A DNA stretch of 64,000 bases. It comes from Pseudomonadota bacterium. GTDB taxonomy: Bacteria; Pseudomonadota; Alphaproteobacteria; Sphingomonadales; Sphingomonadaceae. Where the stretch lies: contig JAJZQN010000001.1 in NCBI GenBank assembly GCA_021847605.1, positions 1 to 64,000 of the forward strand, given 5' to 3'. How positions within the stretch are numbered: the stretch's first letter is position 1; each line of letters starts with the position of its first letter. A program made the position numbers and the translations under genes. Under the pieces are notes generated by a model. That model made no database searches. It worked only from the letters and a program-made list of their open reading frames with translations, and was not told the origin of the DNA. Of the stretch, positions 27,099-35,943 are shown piece after piece.

Positions 27099-27992
27099 TC
27101 AGGCGAGCCACGGGCAAACGAGCAACTCGGCGGTGCCCGCCCAGATGTTCGTTTCCACGCCATCGACGACCCGCGACTGGACCAGGCGCTTGCCCGCGCC
27201 TTCCAGGCTGGGCGGCACGACCAGCAGATTGGGCAAGATGCCCAAAGGCTTGCCATAGTCGCCCTTCATGCCGGTCAGCGCTGCGCGGGCCGTCTCATAA
27301 TGATCCTCGTCCAGCTGCTGCTTGGAACCCCAGGCAATCTGCCAGAAGCCGTAGCCGGCATTGGCACGCGCGTCATAGCCATAGACGAATTCGTTGTTGT
27401 CGAAGACGTTGTCGTCCGTCTCCTTGTCCTTGGCGACGAATTTGAAGTCCTTGCGCTTCTGAAGGATGATCGGCTTGAGCGGCCGACGCACGTCCAGCAG
27501 GAACCAGGCCGGTCCGGTGCCGCCATCCGTGTTCGCGACGCTGATCATCTGGCCGGTTTCATCCAGCACCGGATGATCGGTGTCGAAGTAGAACTGCCCG
27601 TCATAGCAAAGGTTGGCAAAACCAGCCTTCAGCATGGCCCAGCACAGTTCGTCCCAGGCTTCGCCCGCCGACTGCCCCATTTCCTGGAACATCGGCGCGT
27701 AGATGCCGATATTGTCGGTTTCCAGATCGTCACGATCGACAGAAATGGTCATTTCCCAGGGCTTTTCTTTGATCGTGTAATCGCCCTGGCTCATATTATG
27801 GACCACGCGGCCGCCGATCCATTCGCGGACCTTGGGAAACTTGCCCAACCAGCCATAGCTTTGTTTCTTGGTGGAAGACGGCACGGTCGTGGTGACGCGG
27901 CCATAGCTGGATACGGCGCTGCCCAGACCGCTATTATAAGCGGTGTTGAAACCGGTGCGAACGGCCGCCAGATTTTCGGCGTTGATGATCAT
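27099..27992 (-). CDS. Major capsid protein (Mu gpT-like)
   Basis: A 297-aa protein with the Mu head-subunit signature: an N-terminal INAENLAAVRTGFNTAYNSGL, then GWLGKFPKVREWIGGRVVHNM, YTIKEKPWEMTISVDRDDLETDNIGIYAPMFQEMG, and a C-terminal LPNLLVVPPSLEGAGKRL. It assembles the icosahedral head (HK97 fold). It follows the scaffold/protease and decoration genes in the standard Mu order. Confidence 0.92.
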   Translation of the reverse strand: MIINAENLAAVRTGFNTAYNSGLGSAVSSYGRVTTTVPSSTKKQSYGWLGKFPKVREWIGGRVVHNMSQGDYTIKEKPWEMTISVDRDDLETDNIGIYAPMFQEMGQSAGEAWDELCWAMLKAGFANLCYDGQFYFDTDHPVLDETGQMISVANTDGGTGPAWFLLDVRRPLKPIILQKRKDFKFVAKDKETDDNVFDNNEFVYGYDARANAGYGFWQIAWGSKQQLDEDHYETARAALTGMKGDYGKPLGILPNLLVVPPSLEGAGKRLVQSRVVDGVETNIWAGTAELLVCPWLA

Positions 27993-28007
27993 GGCTTCAA
28001 AGGCTCC

Positions 28008-28418
28008 TTAAAGGGTTTCGACCCAGACGCCCTGGGCGTCCACGTCGCGGATGGTGCCGGCCAGCGATCGGGTGGAACCGCCGTTCGTCTTGGCGACCGT
28101 CTGATCGTCCACGATGTAGGCAGGGTCGCCGATTTCAGCGCGGGTGATGGCGTCGGCCGCCGCGCTGTTGGCCCAACGGAACGTGCCTTTCTTGACCCGG
28201 CCGTTGATGGCACCGGCAATGCCGGCACTGTTGTCGGCGCGGGCTTCGGCCCGGCCGCGCGCGATCAGGCCGACGGCGGTGCTGCCGGGAGCCAGATAGC
28301 CATTGGCGTCGAGGCAGACGAGCGCACCGGCAAAGATGCGGGTCGCGGCCTTGACGGGATGCTCCTCGATGTCGCCGGAGCGGAGCGGCGTATTGCGGTC
28401 GCCGGTGAGCGCAACCAT
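28008..28418 (-). CDS. Head decoration-like protein (DUF2190 type)
   Basis: A 136-aa beta-rich protein between protease and capsid. It contains HPVKAATRIFAGALVCLDANGYLAPG and an Ala/Gly-rich middle ending TIRDVDAQGVWVETL, the pattern of DUF2190-like capsid-stabilising proteins. ATG 28418 is the last base of the protease stop (TGATG), suggesting coupled translation. Confidence 0.65.
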   Translation of the reverse strand: MVALTGDRNTPLRSGDIEEHPVKAATRIFAGALVCLDANGYLAPGSTAVGLIARGRAEARADNSAGIAGAINGRVKKGTFRWANSAAADAITRAEIGDPAYIVDDQTVAKTNGGSTRSLAGTIRDVDAQGVWVETL

Positions 28419-29014
28419 CAGCGTGTCTCCTGCTGGCCCGCAGCCGCGAGCGTTTTCTTATATGCCTCGGGGTCGATGCCCATGAGCGCGATGACGCTGG
28501 TGTCGGCGGCAGTCAGTTCGCCGGCCTTCCGTTCGGCGGGCGGAATGTCCGTAGTGCCGGACGGCGTCAGCACCGGCATGGCGTTGATCAGTTCGGCGGT
28601 GCCGGTCGGATCGGCCATGTGCATGCTGATGAAGCGGTCGCGCATCGGCTTGACGCCCACACGCTTCTCCTTGATCGCCGCATCCACGAAGGCGGTGGCG
28701 GCGGTCCGTTTGCCGTCATCGCGCAGATCGTTGAGTTGGTTCGTGACGCCCGCCAGTTCGGACTGAAGCGCGGTAATGATTTCATCGCGGCCGCCTGTGT
28801 TGGCCAGCTGCTGGACACCCAGCAGGATTGCGGCAGCATCGCTGCCGGTTGCCAGCCCCGCCGCCTTCGCGATCGGGTCCAGCGCGGACTGAAGCGCAGT
28901 TTCGCTTTCGTCCTTCTTGCCTTCGAACTTCGCCTTGATCGCCGCCATGATGGCAGCGTCATCGGCGTCGCTGGCGAGGCCCAAAGCCTCGATCAGCCAT
29001 GCGCGAAAATCCAT
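28418..29014 (-). CDS. Nested in-frame scaffold protein (gpZ-like), internal start of the protease gene
   Basis: ATG 29014 within the protease gene is preceded by AGGAG 6 nt upstream and opens MDFRAWLIEALGLASDADD, giving a 198-aa helical product identical to the C-terminal half of the protease. Mu uses the same trick for its scaffold protein Z. The DNA signal makes independent translation likely. Confidence 0.65.
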   Translation of the reverse strand: MDFRAWLIEALGLASDADDAAIMAAIKAKFEGKKDESETALQSALDPIAKAAGLATGSDAAAILLGVQQLANTGGRDEIITALQSELAGVTNQLNDLRDDGKRTAATAFVDAAIKEKRVGVKPMRDRFISMHMADPTGTAELINAMPVLTPSGTTDIPPAERKAGELTAADTSVIALMGIDPEAYKKTLAAAGQQETR

Positions 29015-29482
29015 GACATTCTCCTGATGAAGGGCGACCATGCCCCGGAAATTGGGTTTGTTGGTGAGGGAGGCGCGCAGCACCGCGTCGATCGTGCCGT
29101 CCCTGCGGTGGAGGATCGCGGGCGACACGCCGCGATATTCGCGCCAGATGCGTCGTTCGAGCGCGGCCGGAAGCCATTCGGGACGGCCCCACAGGCCATC
29201 TTCACGCTGTTGCAGTTCGACGATCCATGCGCGGGCCGGAGCCTCTTCGCCACGCGGCGCGGCCAGATCGGTCGAATGATTTTCGTCCAGGACGAACTTG
29301 TCGCCTTCCTTCAGCGACGCCGCCATCAGCGACACCATGTCACTGGCACGATAGGGACCGCGTCCGTCATTGGTGAAAATATCACCAGCCGGAAGCAGGT
29401 GCAGCCATTCGGGCGGCGCATCGCTGGCGGCCATGGTGATGGCCGAACACAGAGCGATGGAAGAGGCGGCGGGCTTCGTCAT
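28418..29482 (-). CDS. Mu I-type prohead protease
   Basis: A 354-aa protein. The N-terminal half is the protease (PPEWLHLLPAGDIFTNDGRGPY, then KFVLDENHSTDLAAPRGEEAPARAWIVEL with the conserved His-Ser), and the C-terminal half is the scaffold (MDFRAWLIEALG... onward), as in Mu gpI/gpZ. The C-terminal part also has its own internal start. ATG 29482 is favoured on homology start (MTKPAASSIAL); the ribosome site is weak. Family role: processes scaffold and head proteins. Confidence 0.82.
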   Translation of the reverse strand: MTKPAASSIALCSAITMAASDAPPEWLHLLPAGDIFTNDGRGPYRASDMVSLMAASLKEGDKFVLDENHSTDLAAPRGEEAPARAWIVELQQREDGLWGRPEWLPAALERRIWREYRGVSPAILHRRDGTIDAVLRASLTNKPNFRGMVALHQENVMDFRAWLIEALGLASDADDAAIMAAIKAKFEGKKDESETALQSALDPIAKAAGLATGSDAAAILLGVQQLANTGGRDEIITALQSELAGVTNQLNDLRDDGKRTAATAFVDAAIKEKRVGVKPMRDRFISMHMADPTGTAELINAMPVLTPSGTTDIPPAERKAGELTAADTSVIALMGIDPEAYKKTLAAAGQQETR

Positions 29483-29619
29483 GAAGCCGTTGTGCCTGCG
29501 ACGGAAGGCATGAGGCATGCCCGCAGCGGCGGGCAAGAGCATAGAAATGTGGGAAAATTCAGCCTTATCGGCGCGGCTGCACCATGGCCGACGCCGCGCG
29601 GGAAATCAACGGCGACCGA
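29483..29619. other. Gap between gpG-like and protease genes
   Basis: This 137-bp stretch has no convincing gene. It contains one copy of the phage hairpin TGCCCGC-N4-GCGGGCA (29518-29535). A late promoter for the head genes could lie here, but none is identified. Confidence 0.4.
29518..29535. terminator. Hairpin, copy 2 of 3
   Basis: TGCCCGC (29518-29524), loop AGCG and GCGGGCA (29529-29535): a 7-bp perfect stem in the gap between gpG-like and protease genes. It matches the hairpins at 15354-15373 and 38336-38355. Confidence 0.45.
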
Positions 29620-30126
29620 TCAGCCGTTGAAACCCGTCAGGTTGAACGCCTGTTCCAGATGTTCGTCGGCAATGTCGATGATATTCGCCTCATCCTCATC
29701 CGACAGGCCCAGCCAGACGCGCGCCGGAATGTCGCCCCACGGATATTGCACCTTGCCCGGCCCATTACCAAACGCGCCCCGCTTCGCACCGTCCTGCATG
29801 ACCGCCGAATATTCCAGCGCTGAACCAATCTCGACCCCGGCCGCATCCGCATACTGCGCGATCTCGCTGGACAGCCGCTTCGACGGCCCGATCAGCGGGT
29901 CGGGCCGGTCGCCGTCCTTGTTGGCCTTATAGCGGTCGATCGTTTCCTGCTTTTTCGGCGTCCAGGCATGGCCGTCCGGGTCGATCCCTTGTTTGAACCG
30001 CTCCTTCGTAACGCGGACCACATACTCGCCAATATCTTCATGGATCGGTGTCATATCGCCCAGGCGACGGCCCACTTCGCCCAGCGCCTGGCTCAATGCC
30101 TGATATTTGAACTCGACCTTGATCAT
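29620..30126 (-). CDS. Virion morphogenesis protein (Mu gpG-like)
   Basis: A 168-aa protein with the gpG/tail-completion pattern: LGEVGRRLGDMTPIHEDIGEYVVRVTKERFKQGIDPDGHAWTP, RLSSEIAQYAD, and a C-terminal WGDIPARVWLGLSDEDEANI. In Mu, gpG helps join head and tail. It lies 84 bp after the gpF-like gene, with no small gene seen in that gap. Confidence 0.85.
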   Translation of the reverse strand: MIKVEFKYQALSQALGEVGRRLGDMTPIHEDIGEYVVRVTKERFKQGIDPDGHAWTPKKQETIDRYKANKDGDRPDPLIGPSKRLSSEIAQYADAAGVEIGSALEYSAVMQDGAKRGAFGNGPGKVQYPWGDIPARVWLGLSDEDEANIIDIADEHLEQAFNLTGFNG

Positions 30127-30210
30127 TGCTATATCGGCCTCAGAGACGCGAGCATCGTGGCGTTGGGTCCATAGCCCTGAACGTTTCGGACGTTGGCGCG
30201 AGGGCGCGTC

Positions 30211-31473
30211 TCACTTCTTCACCCCAATGAAAAATGTCTTGAGCGCCAGGGTGCGCTGCTTGTTGCGCACCGCGAAAATCGCGGTGAACCGCTGTCCGTT
30301 GATGACCTTGACGAACCGGATCAGCGGTTCGCTGGCATTGGACAGGCCCAGCGCCGTAACTTCGTCGGGTGCGGCAATGATGCTGGGCAGATAGCCATAA
30401 TGATCGCCCGTCACTGGCTGCTGGCCGCGCGACAATTCGCGGCCCGCGATCCCATGGTTGCGCAGCACATGAAGGACATCGGTGCGCGCGATCGAAAAAT
30501 CGTACAGCGAAATATCGCGAAGGGGCGCACCTTCCCACACGGCTGTAATGCGGCTCGCCTGCGACGGACCAACCAGCCCCATGGTGCGGATCGCCTCGAT
30601 CTGGCCGGCTGTCTCGTTCAAGATGCGATTGGCATAGCGGCGGGCATCGTCCGCGACGGATGGCAGCGACCGATAGCTGGCGGCCAGCGCATCCTGCATT
30701 GCTTCCGGCACGCCTTCCATGAAGCCCTTGGCGATCCGATAATCCCAGTGACGCACCTTTTCGGCGGAAGCCTGAACGATCGGCGCGACACTTGCGCCTG
30801 GCGCATAGTCCCAGTTGCGGCCCACACCGAACGGCGTGCCGGTGCGGGGATTGATGCGATCCCAGCCTTCCGGCAACTTTTTGTCCGGGTCGCCGCCCAA
30901 CCGACGCGCTGCCCGTTCGCTCCGCGCACCGATGACGTAGCAACTGCATCCCCAATCACTGGGCGGATAAAAGATTTTCCAGAACGGATGATCCGGTGGC
31001 AGACAGATGCCGTCGAAATCCAGATGCTGCTGGCGCGGCTCTTTCGACCCGCCGTGGAAATAGACCCATAACGGATAGTCGCGCTCGACCAGCTGCGCGT
31101 ACCGGCCAGCGGAATAGCTGGTCGATGCGTTGGTCTTGTAAATGGTGCGGGTGCGCCACGCTTCGCCGCCCTTCGTCCCTTCGCCGGTCCAGCCATGCCA
31201 GCCATGACGCTGCACGATCGCGCGGAAGTCCTTGCGGAAGGCATCCAGGCTTTTGCCCTCCGCAATCGTGCGATCGACAGCCGCCGCCAGATCGCTCAGC
31301 AGGTCGGCCTTTTGCGCCCCCGCCACCATGAACCCGGTGTCATGCTGCTCTCGCTCCAGATCGTCCCAGAATTGCGTCGGGACCAGATTGCCCAGCTTGC
31401 CGCGAAAGAAAGCCACCTGTTCGGTGAAGGGCCGACGCAGGGTGCCGGAGAGTGCGCTGGGCTGTCCAGCCAT
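30211..31473 (-). CDS. Head morphogenesis protein (Mu gpF-like)
   Basis: A 420-aa protein with the phage Mu F-like domain: TEQVAFFRGKLGNLVPTQFWDDL at the start, an ERDYPLWVYFHGG segment, and the typical CxC element (YPPSDWGCSCYVIG) at about residue 165. Family role: minor head protein that binds the portal and is needed for packaging. Its ATG overlaps the stop of a tiny upstream gene. Confidence 0.85.
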   Translation of the reverse strand: MAGQPSALSGTLRRPFTEQVAFFRGKLGNLVPTQFWDDLEREQHDTGFMVAGAQKADLLSDLAAAVDRTIAEGKSLDAFRKDFRAIVQRHGWHGWTGEGTKGGEAWRTRTIYKTNASTSYSAGRYAQLVERDYPLWVYFHGGSKEPRQQHLDFDGICLPPDHPFWKIFYPPSDWGCSCYVIGARSERAARRLGGDPDKKLPEGWDRINPRTGTPFGVGRNWDYAPGASVAPIVQASAEKVRHWDYRIAKGFMEGVPEAMQDALAASYRSLPSVADDARRYANRILNETAGQIEAIRTMGLVGPSQASRITAVWEGAPLRDISLYDFSIARTDVLHVLRNHGIAGRELSRGQQPVTGDHYGYLPSIIAAPDEVTALGLSNASEPLIRFVKVINGQRFTAIFAVRNKQRTLALKTFFIGVKK

Positions 31474-31571
31474 CAGATGTCACCACATTTCCACATCGCG
31501 ATCAGCAAGCCGACCGACCAACCAACGCAGGCACATGCCAGAAAACAGCATGCCAACGAGACGTTACCCAT
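31473..31571 (-). CDS. 32-residue Cys-rich membrane peptide
   Basis: ATG 31571 opens MGNVSLACCFLACACVGWSV..., one membrane segment with five cysteines in 32 residues. A GAGGAG ribosome site overlaps the end of the portal gene, and its TGA overlaps the ATG of gpF (TGATG), so it is fully embedded in the operon's coupling pattern. The placement between portal and gpF is unusual for a membrane peptide. Function unknown. Confidence 0.55.
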   Translation of the reverse strand: MGNVSLACCFLACACVGWSVGLLIAMWKCGDI

Positions 31572-31575
31572 GCTG

Positions 31576-33138
31576 CTACTCCTCGATGTCGAACCGACCG
31601 GCCGCATGCGCCGCAACCAGGCCATCGCCGATCTTCGCGGCAAGCCGCCCGATCGGCAAATCACCATAGGCCGACATCAGCATGTCACGAAATTCGGCGG
31701 CATCATTGGCCGCCTCCAGCATCGCTTCGATCTGCTCAATCAAATCGGCCATATCCGGGGCCGTGTCCTGATTGAGCCTGTCACCGATCGCTATGGCCGG
31801 AAAGACGGCGGCCGGTTGTTGCGCCGCCTGCAACGACTGGATCAGGCGCGAACTGGGGAGCGAGATGGCGGACGGCGCTGCCTCATTCGCACGCAACAGC
31901 TTCGCGCCCTTGTCGGGATCGGACAGGCCCAGCTTGTCGCGGACCTCGCTCATCTGCACTTCCAGCCCCAGCGGGACCAGCTTGACGACGTTGTCGACCA
32001 GGCCATCAACATCTTCCTGCTTGGGCCGACCGATGCGCAGGCGCGGATAGGCCTGTTGCGGCCCATATTCCAGATCGACCCACGGCCGGATCAGATCGCG
32101 ATTAAGCGTCGCCGCGCCGCCCTTGCAATCGGCCGTCTCAATATCTTCGCGAACGCCGTCATGGACCTTGTTACCGCCATCGCCCAGCCCGCCCGATTTC
32201 CCATCGGTCGTTCCGGTCTGGCCCAGCACCGCTTTGCTGGTCTGGCGATCCAGCCAGTCGGATCGACGTTCATACAGGTCGCTGCCGCTGCCGACATTCT
32301 CGCTTTCGATAAAGTCGATCGACATTCCGTCAGGAATAATCGCCGCGCAGTCGCCCGCGATATTGGCGACAGCGCGGAACAGTGTCGCCTTGTCCGCATC
32401 GCTTGCGCCCGATTGAAATTTACCGACGCGCACCGGCTGGCCATAGGTCTGGGTAAAGATCGCCCAGTCGCGTTGGGTGAACGCCTTGAACATCCACGAC
32501 CAGGATGCGAGGCGCGCAATGCCCGAACGGATCGGCAGGCCGGACTTGGCCTTGACCTGATGCTGGATGAATTTGAAGGGCGGCAGCGGACAGTCCTGGG
32601 AATTGCCGTCCTCACCACCGCGTAGCAAAGGCGTCCGCCCATCGTGCCGGTCAAAGGTGAACCAGCGCTGGTCCCGCCATTCCAGGCGCAGCGGTTGCCA
32701 CTGCCCCATGCTCGTGTCCCACATAATTTCGGTAAAGCTGATGCCCTTGCCCACCGCGTCGAGAATATCGAACATTTCGTCCGCCAGTTCGTCACGGTCG
32801 ATCCAGCGGCGCACCATGTCCGCTATCTCGACATCCTTGGCGCTGTCGCTGGCCGCGTCCACGGTGATTTCCAGCTGCGCCACCGATCGCTTGCGTGTCC
32901 CCAGCACGCCCGCATAATGCATGTCGCGTTCTTCGATCTGCTCGGCCAGTTCGAAATAGGCGAGCGGGTCGCCCATGTCGGCCGCACGCATGATCCGGGC
33001 GAGCCGAATGGGGTTCAGCCCATCGGCCGGATAACCGGCAAAGGGCGAGCGAACCCCGCCGATCGTGGCCGCCGCGACCTCCTGCCGCAGAACCTCTTTG
33101 CGGAGGGGCTGGCCCCGATGATCGACCAACACGGTCAT
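31576..33138 (-). CDS. Portal protein (DUF935, Mu gp29-like)
   Basis: A 520-aa protein of the DUF935 portal family: RLARIMRAADMGDPLAYFELAEQIEERD, a VLGTRKRSVAQLEITVD strand-helix, GISFTEIMWDTSMGQWQP, RSGIARLASWSWMFKAFTQRDWAIFTQTYGQP, and a DFIESENVGSGSDLYERR-like core. ATG 33138 overlaps the terminase stop by 4 nt and has AGGAG 8 nt upstream, so it is preferred to an in-frame ATG at 33156. It forms the dodecameric vertex through which DNA is packaged. Confidence 0.88.
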   Translation of the reverse strand: MTVLVDHRGQPLRKEVLRQEVAAATIGGVRSPFAGYPADGLNPIRLARIMRAADMGDPLAYFELAEQIEERDMHYAGVLGTRKRSVAQLEITVDAASDSAKDVEIADMVRRWIDRDELADEMFDILDAVGKGISFTEIMWDTSMGQWQPLRLEWRDQRWFTFDRHDGRTPLLRGGEDGNSQDCPLPPFKFIQHQVKAKSGLPIRSGIARLASWSWMFKAFTQRDWAIFTQTYGQPVRVGKFQSGASDADKATLFRAVANIAGDCAAIIPDGMSIDFIESENVGSGSDLYERRSDWLDRQTSKAVLGQTGTTDGKSGGLGDGGNKVHDGVREDIETADCKGGAATLNRDLIRPWVDLEYGPQQAYPRLRIGRPKQEDVDGLVDNVVKLVPLGLEVQMSEVRDKLGLSDPDKGAKLLRANEAAPSAISLPSSRLIQSLQAAQQPAAVFPAIAIGDRLNQDTAPDMADLIEQIEAMLEAANDAAEFRDMLMSAYGDLPIGRLAAKIGDGLVAAHAAGRFDIEE

Positions 33139-35027
33139 GCCCATTGCTCCTGACAAACGAAAATCGATTTTAAAGGGGTTAAAAGGCCGCTCAGAGCGTT
33201 TTTAACGCAATGGCCCCGCCATCGGGTCGTTGAGCCTTGCGCAACGCTCCTGAGGCCTGTGAGCGCATCAGCCATCGTTTGACGCAAACGCGATCCCAAA
33301 GGCGGCTTCCACCACCCACGCGGCGCTTCTTCGTCGTCCAGATCATCGGCTTCCTCGCCATAGATGGACGCTCGCGAAACCCGCACCGGCTGATAGCCAT
33401 ATTCATGCGCGTTCTGGCGCGATGCGTACCAGGCGAGGATGCCAGCGATCCCGGCGTCACCGTGACGGTCGAAACCGTCGCCGCCCTTGTACCGGAAATT
33501 CTCTGGCACGCGGATGATGCCATCGACATATTGCAGCGCCTGGTGATCGCGCAATATGTCGTCATCACCCGCGACGACGATCGTCTCATCCGCGAACGCC
33601 TCGACATAGGCCGGGCTGTTCGCGCCATACCAACCCGCGTTCAGCTTCACTTCGCTGACCCGCTTGCCCCACTTCTGCGCGGCGACCTCGGCCAGATAGG
33701 CACCGTTGCCGGTGGCGTCGAAAGCCGCATGGCCGAAACGCGGCAATGCATCGCCCAGATAAAAGACGACATCGCGTTGCGTTTCATAAGGGACGTTGCG
33801 CAGTTCGATCACCAGCTTGCCGCGCCGAACCAGATCCTGCCCCAGTTCATTCACGATGATGACCGACCCGTCGCCGCTGCGCGCAAAGTCCTGGCCAAAA
33901 TCGTGACGACGATCGCCGTCCAGCTTGTCCAGGTGCGGCCGCAGCTTTTCGCGCAGCCATGTTTCCATGATCCGCTTGCGCTCATCAGCGGGCGCATTCT
34001 TGAAAGCGTCGGGGAGCGCCCAGCGCAGGACCGGGATGGAGCGGTCCGAACACTGTTCGATCATCACCCGCGACAGGGCCGACCCGGAAGCGTCCGACGG
34101 GATCGCATCCAGTTCCTGCCGCATCTGCGCGGTGCGAACACCATAGGAGCCACGAATTTTGGCTTCCCATTCGTCCTGCGCTTTTTGCGTCCATTCCTTC
34201 CCGCGCGTCAGGCAGACGCGCTTGAACAGCCCATTATCCACCGCCTTTTGAAAGGGGATGAAATGCAGGCTGTAGGAAACCTTCCCCGCTTTCGCTTCCT
34301 GGATCAGTTCGTTGAACGGGTTCAGCACGCCATTATGGGTGCTGATGATCCGTATTTTGCCACCCCAGATCAGCAGCGCGTTGACCGCGTCCAGTACCGC
34401 GCGCACATCCTTGTGGAACGCGGCTTCGTCGATGACGACGATCCCCTGAAGGCCACGAATATTTTCCGGCCTGGACGACAACGCCTCCACGCGGAAACCC
34501 GACGCGAAGCGGACACGGTAAGCGCTGATGAATTTGGAGGTGCCATCCTCCAGTTGGTCTTCGAACAGGAACTCTTCGACATCGACCAGCTCTTTCGCGA
34601 CGATCTTCGCGAAATGGGCGACATAGCCGATGAACTCGCGGCCCTTGTCCTTCGTGTCCCCGATGTAGAAGACATTGTCGCCACCGGCCGACCGGGCCGA
34701 CGCGGCGATGATCGTATCGTCCAGCGCTTCGGCATAGGTGATGCCGGTACGACGGCCCTTCTCCCCCAGCTTCAGGTCCGACTGATCTTCCAGCCATTCC
34801 TTCTGATGGTCCATCAGGATGCCATCGGCCAACGGATCATGGTCGTCGGGCAGTTCGAAGCCGCGCGGGAGTTCTGGCGGCAGCTGGGCCGGATCGCGCG
34901 ACAGGACCGGTGCGACCGGCGCGGTCTTCGCCATGACGGGGATCGGCTGCACGGTCGCGCCCGCCAGTGCGGCGGCCATCGCGACGCCAGCCGCAAACTT
35001 GGATTTACCTTTCTGGGGCGGGATCAT
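33135..35027 (-). CDS. Terminase large subunit (Mu gp28-like)
   Basis: A 630-aa packaging ATPase-nuclease. It has the gp28-type Walker A variant in GEKGRRTGITYAEA (about residue 88-100), Walker B IVVIDEAAFH, coupling motif STHNG, and nuclease acidic residues in DFARSGDG and FDATGNG. The start ATG 35027 overlaps the previous stop (ATGA). Oddly the first ~38 residues (KFAAGVAMAAALAGATVQ) look like an export signal and are not typical of terminases. The C-terminal ~45 residues are basic and low in homology-like features. Confidence 0.88.
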   Translation of the reverse strand: MIPPQKGKSKFAAGVAMAAALAGATVQPIPVMAKTAPVAPVLSRDPAQLPPELPRGFELPDDHDPLADGILMDHQKEWLEDQSDLKLGEKGRRTGITYAEALDDTIIAASARSAGGDNVFYIGDTKDKGREFIGYVAHFAKIVAKELVDVEEFLFEDQLEDGTSKFISAYRVRFASGFRVEALSSRPENIRGLQGIVVIDEAAFHKDVRAVLDAVNALLIWGGKIRIISTHNGVLNPFNELIQEAKAGKVSYSLHFIPFQKAVDNGLFKRVCLTRGKEWTQKAQDEWEAKIRGSYGVRTAQMRQELDAIPSDASGSALSRVMIEQCSDRSIPVLRWALPDAFKNAPADERKRIMETWLREKLRPHLDKLDGDRRHDFGQDFARSGDGSVIIVNELGQDLVRRGKLVIELRNVPYETQRDVVFYLGDALPRFGHAAFDATGNGAYLAEVAAQKWGKRVSEVKLNAGWYGANSPAYVEAFADETIVVAGDDDILRDHQALQYVDGIIRVPENFRYKGGDGFDRHGDAGIAGILAWYASRQNAHEYGYQPVRVSRASIYGEEADDLDDEEAPRGWWKPPLGSRLRQTMADALTGLRSVAQGSTTRWRGHCVKNALSGLLTPLKSIFVCQEQWA

Positions 35028-35365
35028 TGGCCCGCCTCCGTATCGGCCCAAGGGTTCTTTTCGACGCCGTCGGCAATGCGTTGCAACAGGGCGATTGCCC
35101 CTTCAAGATCGCCGCCATCAGCAAAATGATCATCCATCGACAGCGCCACGTCATCGGGATCACCCCACGCCGCAATCGCCTTTATGCGCAGCGCGTCATA
35201 GACCTTCCAACTTCGCGCAAAATCGACGGAGGCTTGCGTCTGAAGCGACAGCTCCACGCTGAAGCGCCACAGCTTCAATCGCAGATGACGGACCAGCACT
35301 CTCGTCCCGTCCAAGTCTCGCGATTCGGTGTACGATAGCGGCCCGGCCCGCCATGGGCGGTTCAT
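35024..35365 (-). CDS. Hypothetical protein between terminase subunits
   Basis: A 113-aa protein (MNRPWRAGPLSYTESRDLDG...) with a cationic N-terminal half and an acidic C-terminal half (DPDDVALSMDDHFADGGDLEGAIALLQRIADGVEK). It overlaps both terminase genes by 4 nt. Its position suggests a packaging accessory. No family recognised. Confidence 0.6.
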   Translation of the reverse strand: MNRPWRAGPLSYTESRDLDGTRVLVRHLRLKLWRFSVELSLQTQASVDFARSWKVYDALRIKAIAAWGDPDDVALSMDDHFADGGDLEGAIALLQRIADGVEKNPWADTEAGQ

Positions 35366-35943
35366 ATCCGCAGCCCCAGCACTTCGCGCCGCATCTGCGC
35401 TGCGCGCTCAGCGCTCAGCCCGGCCTCAGTGGCGACCTTCTCGACCTTCTCAGCCGCATGCTCCATCTGCGCTGCAACACGCTGTTCCAGCTGGCGGCGA
35501 TGTTCGGTCGAAGTCTTTTGGGCGGAAACGACGCTGGAAAGCGCACGCGCCATTTCCATCACGCCCTTGCTGTCCGCCGTGCCTTTCTCAAGCTGCTCGT
35601 AAATCGCTACCTTGAGCATTTCGGCAACAGCGACCGTCACCTGGTCAGCGCCGTCAGCGCCAAGATCGCCCACAATCTCCGCCGTAATGTGACGAACCTC
35701 ATCCAGCTTGCGGAACTGGATCGCCTTGCGCACCGCCCACCGGCTGAACGCCGATTTGCTGACGCCCGCGATCCCCCGGTCGGCCAGCCGCTTGTTGAAC
35801 TCGGTGACGATCGCCGTCTGCTGCATGGACGAACCACGCAGCTGCTCGATCGCCCAGGCCAGATCATCGTCCGCCGCTTCCGGCAGCATGTCGATCGACG
35901 ACAGCCGACCGCGTCCTTCGCGACGGGCCTGTTCCTCGCTCAT
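35362..35943 (-). CDS. Terminase small subunit-like (DUF3486, Mu gp27)
   Basis: A 193-aa protein of the DUF3486 family: GRGRLSSIDMLPEAADDDLAWAIEQL, an IVTEFNKRLADRGIAGVSKSAFSRWAVRK helix-turn-helix, and long C-terminal helices (EMARALSSVVSAQKTSTEHR). ATG 35943 overlaps the preceding stop. Family role: DNA-recognition partner of the gp28 terminase. Confidence 0.85.
   Translation of the reverse strand: MSEEQARREGRGRLSSIDMLPEAADDDLAWAIEQLRGSSMQQTAIVTEFNKRLADRGIAGVSKSAFSRWAVRKAIQFRKLDEVRHITAEIVGDLGADGADQVTVAVAEMLKVAIYEQLEKGTADSKGVMEMARALSSVVSAQKTSTEHRRQLEQRVAAQMEHAAEKVEKVATEAGLSAERAAQMRREVLGLRI

Noticed and set aside
26781-28766. A 661-codon open frame on the plus strand across the capsid region
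   Set aside because: It is antisense to the well-supported capsid, decoration and protease genes, has Arg/Gly/His-rich composition typical of a shadow frame in GC-rich DNA, and no ribosome site.
33237-35129. A 630-codon plus-strand open frame over the terminase
   Set aside because: Exact antisense shadow of the terminase gene; no recognisable domain.
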